DNA of 11,181 bases from JBJKRW01 sp046704445 (lineage in GTDB: Bacteria; Patescibacteriota; Microgenomatia; UBA1406; GWC2-37-13): contig JBJKRW010000112.1 in the NCBI GenBank assembly GCA_046704445.1, forward strand, positions 1-11,181. The letters run 5' to 3'. The translations under genes were made by a program, and so were the position numbers. Shown piece by piece: positions 6,465-11,181 of the stretch. Numbering within the stretch: the stretch's first letter is position 1; every line of letters starts with the position of its first letter. Below the pieces are notes generated by a model. The model saw only the letters and a list, made by a program, of their open reading frames with translations, was not told the DNA's origin and ran no database searches.

Positions 6465-6500
6465 ATGAGATATTACGTTGTTGATGAAAGGGTTTTATGA
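6465..6500 (+). CDS. Possible 11-residue leader ORF coupled to the next gene by ATGA
   Basis: The frame reads MRYYVVDERVL and ends in TGA at 6498-6500, which overlaps the ATG (6497-6499) of the 676-residue gene in the classic ATGA arrangement. Its ATG lies eight bases after a TACAAT, so it would be translated from a leaderless message, and the ribosome would end exactly on the next start. The AAGG at 6488-6491, inside this frame and five bases before the main ATG, could help re-initiation. The alternative is that the 676-residue gene simply has a leader of about 33 bases and the short frame is chance. Confidence 0.4.
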   Translation: MRYYVVDERVL

Positions 6501-8527
6501 ACGAAAAAACCCAAGCACAAGTACCCAATAAACCTGAATTCAAAAACCCTGCGATTCAACGCAGTATAAAGTTGCAGCGTGCCGTACGTAATTATGCAAA
6601 CTGGAGATGGGCTTCGTTTGCCAATACACAGATCGGCGAAGATTCAATTCTTTCTTTGGCCATTCGCGATAAACTTTCCGGAATGATTAGTCAGGGGTTA
6701 GTCGATAAACGTCTTAAGGACAATTACGAGGAGCTTGTGGCGTTCTGCAAGGGTATCTATCTTATGGATTTGAGTCTTCAAGAAAAAAAAGAGATTATCC
6801 GGGAATCCGGATTTTCCGACGAGCAACAGTTGGGAAAAGCCGTTGCAATTGCGGTTATGCAGCAGTCAGCGGAGCTGCAGGAAAGAGAAAATATACAAAA
6901 GAAAAGAGTATATATTCAGCAATCGTTCGGAGATTTTTTGCAGTCAAAGCTTGTTCGGCCTTCGGATTTTACCCTACAACGTATGTCCGCGTTACCAAAA
7001 ACTGAGTTTCGACCGAAAAAGCCTGAACAGGCAGGTTTAATAAAAAAAGAAGATCTGTATCCTTTGGGTCTGTTATCGAATCAAGATGCCACCGTGACGT
7101 TTGCAGGGGGAGGAAAAGAAAAAACGGTAGTTAAAGATTCCCGATCCGGTTTTGCCTGTCAGATTCAACAATTTCTCGGCTCTTTTCAATTGTCGATTGT
7201 GGGGACAGCGTTGAGAGCAAAAAAAATCGGAGAAAATTCCATGTTTCCCCGGCAACCTGAACGATGCCTGGGGTGGATAGATGGCGTGGCATACTCACAG
7301 GCTATATCCCGGGGAAAATCCCGGCACATTACCATACATGCCTGGCCGCCTCCAGAAAAAACCGACGGAATATACGTAGTGCGCATGGTTGAATTTGTGC
7401 CAGATGACGAGACGGAAGGATTTGCGAAGATTGACAACACTACGTTTTTCGGGACAAATTATTACCCCGGGAACCCTTACGGCAGTTCGAAAGAAGTAGA
7501 CGCACAGGCGCATAGTCAGTTGGAAAAATTACAGGTTCTTTCAAGAGAACTGACGCAGCTTGCGGAACAGAAAGGTATCGCACCCCTGGATGTAAAGGAT
7601 GCGGTTCGATGGAAAAGAGAACGCGGTCATATAACCGGCTTGCGGGTCCTGGACGACTCGGGGGTGGCTTTATACTCGGAATATTACTCACTTACGAGTC
7701 TTCACAGTATAGTTTCATTTAACGATGTGCTTCCGTTTAAAGGTAAAGATTTTTCCCAGCCTTCCGTTATTGAGGAAATCGTGAAAGCGTCAAAGGGAAT
7801 TGAGGAGAGCCCTGCGTTTCGCGCACTTTTGGAAATAGACCTGAGAGTCCGTACCGCGATAATGCAGGAACATAATCCGGCGTTAGCAAAATTTCTCGGC
7901 GTATCCGATGGGGATAAATACAGCGCGCGTGACGTATATGACTGGACTTCAACCGTACGGCAAGAGCTGGGGAAATCGAACAGACCGGGTATGGGCATAA
8001 GTTTGAGTCGCTATCTTGACACGGTAAGAATCCTCGATTCCGCAGGGAAACTATATAACGAATGGTCAAAAAACCTTATCGCAGCAAATACTTCCGACGA
8101 CTATGTTTCTACGGGAAAGAATATCGCCAATATAATGAAAGCGGGATATTTTGACGTATGGAATGACGAACAGTTTAAGGAAGGGCTTCGCGAAATAAGA
8201 AACGGCATGTTTACCAAAGCGGCGGATCAGTTTGATAAGACGTTTTTACCTGATGACGTAAAATGGTTTATCAGACATGCGTTCGATTTATTTTCCTGGA
8301 ACGAATATGACGTACAAACTCAGGAAGATATCATAGGAGATATGCTTATCGTTATGGCAGGTACACGCATTGCTCCTGTTTTGCGAAGAAAAAACCTTGA
8401 CCGTTTGAAGAAGTTTGCGGAAGGAGTTTCGAAAACGGATAATCCCGCAAAACTGGGAAAAATTCCGGATTTTTTCGGAAAAATCGCGTCGGGAGAAATA
8501 AAACTTCCCAGGGTTCCGGAGGAATAA
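6497..8527 (+). CDS. Hypothetical protein, 676 residues, soluble
   Basis: The largest gene here, and I do not recognise it. It has no signal peptide, membrane segment, P-loop or zinc motif. Residues 16-45 are basic and aromatic (RAVRNYANWRWASF). A Lys/Glu/Gln-rich helical stretch spans about 95-145. The middle (200-330) alternates strands and Gly-rich turns, with GGGKEKTVV, HITIHAWPPP (277-286) and GTNYYPGNPYGSS (319-331), suggesting a β-rich domain. The last 300 residues look helical, with an acidic aromatic segment (DLFSWNEYDVQTQED) before a basic end (LRRKNLDRLKKF). The ATG at 6497 has a weak AAGG five bases upstream, the nearest thing to a Shine-Dalgarno that I saw in the window, and overlaps the stop of an 11-residue frame. 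It stands alone, convergent with the lipoprotein gene across 112 bases. It is probably a lineage-specific protein; no function is proposed. Confidence 0.85.
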   Translation: MNEKTQAQVPNKPEFKNPAIQRSIKLQRAVRNYANWRWASFANTQIGEDSILSLAIRDKLSGMISQGLVDKRLKDNYEELVAFCKGIYLMDLSLQEKKEIIRESGFSDEQQLGKAVAIAVMQQSAELQERENIQKKRVYIQQSFGDFLQSKLVRPSDFTLQRMSALPKTEFRPKKPEQAGLIKKEDLYPLGLLSNQDATVTFAGGGKEKTVVKDSRSGFACQIQQFLGSFQLSIVGTALRAKKIGENSMFPRQPERCLGWIDGVAYSQAISRGKSRHITIHAWPPPEKTDGIYVVRMVEFVPDDETEGFAKIDNTTFFGTNYYPGNPYGSSKEVDAQAHSQLEKLQVLSRELTQLAEQKGIAPLDVKDAVRWKRERGHITGLRVLDDSGVALYSEYYSLTSLHSIVSFNDVLPFKGKDFSQPSVIEEIVKASKGIEESPAFRALLEIDLRVRTAIMQEHNPALAKFLGVSDGDKYSARDVYDWTSTVRQELGKSNRPGMGISLSRYLDTVRILDSAGKLYNEWSKNLIAANTSDDYVSTGKNIANIMKAGYFDVWNDEQFKEGLREIRNGMFTKAADQFDKTFLPDDVKWFIRHAFDLFSWNEYDVQTQEDIIGDMLIVMAGTRIAPVLRRKNLDRLKKFAEGVSKTDNPAKLGKIPDFFGKIASGEIKLPRVPEE

Positions 8528-8528
8528 A

Positions 8529-8609
8529 CTAACGAATTACTGAAGTATTTCCGGTGATGTTTTGAAAGTCTTTTTTTACTACAGGATTGGATCCGGGGAT
8601 ACTCTGCAT
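8529..8609 (-). other. Short open frame (26 residues) in the convergent gap after the lipoprotein gene
   Basis: After the lipoprotein's tandem TAA TAA (8637-8642), the same minus-strand frame stays open for 35 codons to a TAG at 8529-8531, with an ATG at 8609 that would give MQSIPGSNPVVKKDF and 11 more residues. It could be a small gene, a fossil of a once longer lipoprotein, or chance. No promoter or ribosome site is clear. The rest of the 112-base gap between 8528 and 8639 shows only a run of seven T at 8570-8576 on the plus strand and no strong hairpin, so I do not call a terminator. Confidence 0.2.
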
Positions 8610-8639
8610 ATCTTTGCGCAGGGAATGTAATAATCTTTA

Positions 8640-9149
8640 TTATTGGCAGTGTGCGAAAAACGTGAATGTAAGATAGCTTTCGGTTTGTGGGGTTCTGTCA
8701 ACTTTTACCTCCACCCGTGTTCTTGCGTTAATCAGTTCGGCTTCCTGCGGAGATACGGGTTCGATTGTAGTGGGGCTTCCCAGAAAAGGCGTAATACTCA
8801 GTTGAAAGGTTTGCTGATTATTGGCGGTTACTGTTTTTGCATGGAGCTCAATTTTTGCGGGCGCAATCCCATAGTCTGCCTGATCTTCGGGAAAATTGGC
8901 GTGGCTTGTTACGGGTTTGGGGTCCCCAAGGCCGGGAACAGGCGGACAACTGAATTGCTGGAATTGGTCAAGGGAAACCGGAGTGTAGTTCAACGGAGGC
9001 GCGGATTCGCTTGAGGAGGCAGGAGCCTGGCATGCGGAGACAAAAACCGCAAGGAGAACGAGGCCGACAGCGGTGACATACCCCAGTTTTCGTTTGAACT
9101 CAAGTCCCGGTTTGAGTGCGCGATATTTTGTATAATGAACTTCTTTCAT
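8640..9149 (-). CDS. Predicted lipoprotein, 169 residues, unknown function
   Basis: A 22-residue basic N-region (KEVHYTKYRALKPGLEFKRK) leads to a hydrophobic stretch, GYVTAVGLVLLAVF, ending in the lipobox VSAC with Cys40 as the lipidated residue. The mature protein begins with a Ser/Pro-rich linker (QAPASSSESAPP), as usual for surface lipoproteins, and then a domain that looks β-rich (KIELHAKTVTANNQQTFQLSI and RVEVKVDRTPQTESYLTFTF). Two further Cys, at 68 and 168, could form a disulfide outside the membrane. I do not recognise the domain. The start at 9149 is set by TGATATAAT 12 bases upstream; the N-region is rather long for a signal peptide. It ends in tandem TAA stops. The coiled-coil gene lies 51 bases upstream on the same strand. 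Confidence 0.82.
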   Translation of the reverse strand: MKEVHYTKYRALKPGLEFKRKLGYVTAVGLVLLAVFVSACQAPASSSESAPPLNYTPVSLDQFQQFSCPPVPGLGDPKPVTSHANFPEDQADYGIAPAKIELHAKTVTANNQQTFQLSITPFLGSPTTIEPVSPQEAELINARTRVEVKVDRTPQTESYLTFTFFAHCQ

Positions 9150-9161
9150 ACAAGACCTATA

Positions 9162-9170
9162 ATTATATCA
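9162..9170 (-). promoter_or_regulatory. Extended -10 promoter, TGATATAAT, for the lipoprotein gene
   Basis: On the minus strand TGA plus a perfect TATAAT ends 12 bases before the ATG at 9149, predicting a leader of about five bases. Confidence 0.58.
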
Positions 9171-9200
9171 CAGAATGAGAAGAAAGAGGATCCGGAAGGT

Positions 9201-9716
9201 TTATTGCTTGCCTGAGGAGGGTTTTACTTCGGCCTGTTCCCGCTTTGCGACCTTTTTTTTGGAAAAAACGCTCCTTCGTTCTTTGCCGTGGGGAAGTTCT
9301 GCCGATTGCGATGCTTTTAGTCTTGCTTCTTCCTGACGTTTTTTCTGCTCCTTTTCGTACAGTTCTCTTTGTTTTTTCTGTTTTTCTTCCTGTTTATGCT
9401 GCATGAGGAGTTTTTCCTCTTCGTTTTTGACCATCTGGAAAAGTCTATTGCGGAGCGCGTCGGTTTTTGCCTTGTCCTGGTTCTGATAGCTGTCCTGCAG
9501 TTTTTTGAAGTCAAGAGGCGTATGATTTTGTTTTTTAGATTTGCCTTTTTCAAGCTGTTCTATCCCCCGGTCGCCCGACTGTTTTCCGGTCACCGATTCG
9601 AACATTTTGGTAGGACTTACAATGCTTCCCATTGATTTTACGGTTTTTCCGGCGGTTGACTTTCCGAGTTCCGCAAGCTTTTCGAATGTGTCGTCCCAAA
9701 ATCCGCCTTTAGGCAT
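9201..9716 (-). CDS. Lys/Glu/Gln-rich coiled-coil protein, 171 residues, unknown function
   Basis: The protein has three parts. The N-terminal part (1-45), FWDDTFEKLAELGKSTAGK and KSMGSIVSPTKMFESVTG, looks amphipathic. Residues 70-135 are a highly charged helix (NEEEKLLMQHKQEEKQKKQ, then REL and KRQEEARLKA) that should form a coiled coil or a single long helix. The C-terminal 30 residues are basic and disordered (KERRSVFSKKKVAKREQ). There is no signal peptide or membrane segment. The conserved-looking N-terminus with a charged tail resembles small uncharacterised proteins often found in Patescibacteria genomes, but I cannot name the family with confidence. The basic tail could bind nucleic acid or acidic surfaces. 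It lies between the Fe-S assembly gene and the lipoprotein gene, with 78 and 51 base gaps, and has a weaker promoter than either. Confidence 0.78.
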   Translation of the reverse strand: MPKGGFWDDTFEKLAELGKSTAGKTVKSMGSIVSPTKMFESVTGKQSGDRGIEQLEKGKSKKQNHTPLDFKKLQDSYQNQDKAKTDALRNRLFQMVKNEEEKLLMQHKQEEKQKKQRELYEKEQKKRQEEARLKASQSAELPHGKERRSVFSKKKVAKREQAEVKPSSGKQ

Positions 9717-9729
9717 AGTGTATACAGAA

Positions 9730-9739
9730 ATTATGTACA
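9730..9739 (-). promoter_or_regulatory. Possible -10 promoter, CATAAT with TG two bases upstream, for the coiled-coil gene
   Basis: On the minus strand TGTACATAAT ends 13 bases before the ATG at 9716. The TG is one base further from the hexamer than in the neighbours. A TATACA also lies just two bases before the ATG, too close to serve for this start. Confidence 0.35.
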
Positions 9740-9794
9740 GTTATTGTTATTATGCGGAATCCGGAACGGAGAGTCAACAAAAGCGTGTGCCGCG

Positions 9795-10100
9795 TTAAAT
9801 ACCCAGTATTGCTTTGGCGCGTTCGGACATTCTTTCCATGGACCACGGAGGGTCGAATGTCAGATCCACCTTGATGTTTTTTTCGGGAATTCCGAGTTCG
9901 GAAAGTTTATATTTTATTTCCTGTTCTATAGTGGTAATAAGCGGACAACCCATTGTGGTGAGGGTCATGCGGATTGTTACCTTGTTTTTTTTGTCCACGG
10001 TGACTTTATAAATAAGACCGAGATCGACTATGGAAATGCCGAGTTCGGGATCCAGTACTTCGTTGAGCTTTGCACGGATTTTTTTGACGGATATATTCAT
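9795..10100 (-). CDS. MIP18/DUF59 family metal-sulfur cluster assembly protein (SufT-like)
   Basis: Helps assemble or deliver Fe-S clusters to target proteins in the cytoplasm. The 101-residue protein is a single MIP18 domain, the family's minimal length. It has DPELGISIVDLGLIY at 17-31, the hallmark motif; RMTLTTMGCPL, with the conserved Cys52 thought to take part in cluster or metal handling; and FDPPWSMERMSERAKAILG at the end (82-100), another strong signature. The start at 10100 is supported by TGTTATACT 12 bases upstream; no Shine-Dalgarno is present. It is transcribed away from RNase J, from promoters only eight bases apart. No suf or isc genes are next to it, so its partners are elsewhere. 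In genomes without a full SUF system these proteins often stand alone. The family call is secure; the SufT role specifically is inferred. Confidence 0.93.
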   Translation of the reverse strand: MNISVKKIRAKLNEVLDPELGISIVDLGLIYKVTVDKKNKVTIRMTLTTMGCPLITTIEQEIKYKLSELGIPEKNIKVDLTFDPPWSMERMSERAKAILGI

Positions 10101-10112
10101 AATGGTAGATAT

Positions 10113-10121
10113 AGTATAACA
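10113..10121 (-). promoter_or_regulatory. Extended -10 promoter, TGTTATACT, for the MIP18-family gene
   Basis: On the minus strand TGT plus TATACT ends 12 bases before the ATG at 10100. It stands back to back with the plus-strand promoter at 10124-10132, with the two hexamers eight bases apart, so polymerase at one should hinder the other. Confidence 0.58.
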
Positions 10122-10123
10122 AG

Positions 10124-10132
10124 TGGTATAAT
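10124..10132 (+). promoter_or_regulatory. Extended -10 promoter, TGGTATAAT, probably for RNase J
   Basis: A perfect TGnTATAAT on the plus strand, 99 bases before the RNase J ATG. It would give a leader of about 92 bases, much longer than any other in the window. A weaker TATAAC at 10210-10215, 16 bases before the ATG, may be a second, nearly leaderless start. An ATG overlapping the hexamer (10131) opens a 15-codon frame, but it lies before the predicted transcript start. Confidence 0.5.
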
Positions 10133-10231
10133 GAAAGAAATTTTAGAGTCCGTATTTTCCAGGCTTTATCCGGCATAGAGAAATATTTTTTTATGAACTC
10201 TGTACTTATTATAACTTAATAAACTTGTGTT

Positions 10232-11181
10232 ATGAACGCATATAAACTTCGATTTATTCCTTTGGGCGGGGTGGTTGGGGTAACCAAAAACATGTACGTC
10301 TATGAATTATATAAGAGCACCAGACCCGCGGTGCGCGGGGTACAGAACAACGCGGATTATGTGTTACAGGACATTCTTATTATCGATTGCGGCATCGGTT
10401 TTCCGCAGGAACAGGAACTGGGTGTTGATTTTGTGATTCCTGATATTCATTACCTGAAAGACAAGACCGATAAAATACGAGCGGTTCTTTTGAGTCACGG
10501 GCACGAAGACCACACGTCGGCGCTCCCCTTTTATTACGGCGATTTGGGCAAACCGCAAGTATTTGCCAGCAAGCTGACCACATCGTTCGTCGAAAGGAAA
10601 TTCAAGGAGTTTGATCAAAAAGTCAGAATAAACCAGGTTGAGTACGGCCGCGAATATGTATTCGGCGAGTTCAGGATACAGTTCGTGAGAATGACCCACT
10701 CGATTCCGGATACCATGCATATTATTCTGCGCACTCCGGTCGGCACGATATATCACGGAACAGACTTCAAGCTCGACCTTACTCCTCCGTATGGAAGTCC
10801 TCCGGATTTTTATTCGATTACAAAAGCAGGGCATGAAGGCGTGTTGTGTCTACTTTCGGATTGTCTGGGTGCGGAAAGAGAAGGTTTGACCTTGTCGGAA
10901 AGCATAGTAGGCAGTACGTTTGAGGACGAGATGAGAAAAACCAAAGGGAAGTTTATCATGACTACCTTTTCCTCAAATATTTCCCGGATCAGGCAATGTG
11001 TGGAAGCGGCAATCAAATTCAACAGAAAAGTGGTGTTTTTGGGACGTTCGATGAGGGAGAATACGCGACTGGCAAAGGAAATCGGTTACCTTCCCACACC
11101 CGAAAATACGATTATCAAGGAAGAGCAGACTGTCCGGATGCCTCCGAACAAACTCTGCATCATTGCGGCAGGGTCACAGGG
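10232..11181 (+). CDS. rnj: Ribonuclease J (3' end cut by window)
   Basis: Metallo-β-lactamase/β-CASP ribonuclease with endo- and 5'-3' exonuclease activity, central to mRNA decay and rRNA maturation in bacteria without RNase E. The window holds the first 316 residues of a protein usually near 550. Family signatures in order are IDCGIGFPQEQELGVDFVIPD; the zinc motif HGHEDH at 89-94; THSIPD (155-160); HGTDFKLDLTP with metal ligand Asp178; LLSDCLGAEREG; the β-CASP strand TTFSSNISRIRQ; GRSM; and AAGSQG at the cut edge. Differences from the common form are LLSDCLGAE, where LLSDSTNAE is usual, and HGTDF for TGDF. The ATG at 10232 gives the short N-terminus typical of the family and has no Shine-Dalgarno. 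The C-terminal dimerisation domain is outside the window. Confidence 0.96.
   Translation, partial: MNAYKLRFIPLGGVVGVTKNMYVYELYKSTRPAVRGVQNNADYVLQDILIIDCGIGFPQEQELGVDFVIPDIHYLKDKTDKIRAVLLSHGHEDHTSALPFYYGDLGKPQVFASKLTTSFVERKFKEFDQKVRINQVEYGREYVFGEFRIQFVRMTHSIPDTMHIILRTPVGTIYHGTDFKLDLTPPYGSPPDFYSITKAGHEGVLCLLSDCLGAEREGLTLSESIVGSTFEDEMRKTKGKFIMTTFSSNISRIRQCVEAAIKFNRKVVFLGRSMRENTRLAKEIGYLPTPENTIIKEEQTVRMPPNKLCIIAAGSQ

Noticed and set aside
8564..8600. Rho-independent terminator at the T run after the 676-residue gene
   Set aside because: The run of seven T has no stable GC-rich stem directly before it on the plus strand.
10131..10178. 15-residue frame MKEILESVFSRLYPA upstream of RNase J
   Set aside because: Its ATG overlaps the -10 hexamer of the plus-strand promoter, so it should not be in the transcript.
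1..11181. UGA recoded as glycine (Gracilibacteria/Absconditabacteria code)
   Set aside because: TGA ends the gene tail at 144, cysS and the leader ORF at natural family ends, and conserved Gly positions use GGN codons.
1..11181. CRISPR array, insertion sequence, phage or toxin-antitoxin pair
   Set aside because: No direct repeat series, terminal inverted repeats, transposase or integrase motifs, or paired small toxin genes were seen. The HNH-like frame lacks any mobile-element context.

Overview
The window reads as ordinary chromosome of a small-genome bacterium, most probably of the Candidate Phyla Radiation (Patescibacteria, perhaps the Microgenomates side). This is an inference. It rests on very tight packing, near-absence of Shine-Dalgarno sequences, several short proteins I cannot place, a membrane-anchored thermonuclease with a Cys/His tail, a Lys-rich coiled-coil protein, and divergent but complete housekeeping enzymes. 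TGA ends real genes, so the UGA=Gly code of Gracilibacteria/Absconditabacteria does not apply. I see no phage, insertion sequence, CRISPR array or defence island.

Layout. 1-144 is the C-terminal tail of a plus-strand gene. 221-1189 (+) is an unknown 322-residue protein, converging with a six-base gap on cysS (1196-2599, -). Next on the minus strand come an unknown protein (2647-3339), enolase (3398-4687) and a small HNH-like gene interrupted by one in-frame amber codon (4728-5042). A plus-strand tRNA-Pro(CGG) (5137-5210) and a Nudix hydrolase (5278-5718) follow, again six bases from a convergent gene, a membrane-anchored SNase (5725-6369, -). 6465-8527 (+) holds an 11-residue leader ORF that overlaps, by ATGA, the start of a 676-residue unknown protein. 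On the minus strand follow a lipoprotein (8640-9149), a coiled-coil protein (9201-9716) and a MIP18/DUF59 Fe-S assembly protein (9795-10100). RNase J starts at 10232 (+) and runs off the end.

How it works together. The known genes cover translation (CysRS, tRNA-Pro), glycolysis (enolase), RNA turnover (RNase J), Fe-S cluster assembly and nucleotide handling (Nudix, SNase). They look like separate transcription units rather than one pathway. The clearest shared signal is an extended -10 box, TGnTATAAT or close to it, lying only 6 to 16 bases before most start codons on both strands, so transcripts should begin at or a few bases before the start codon. Leaderless or nearly leaderless translation appears to be the rule here. 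It also helps to choose starts, for example 3339 rather than 3357 for the unknown minus-strand gene.

Most worth a second look: the amber-interrupted HNH-like gene, the leaderless-promoter grammar, the translationally coupled leader ORF before the 676-residue protein, and the back-to-back promoters between the Fe-S gene and RNase J.
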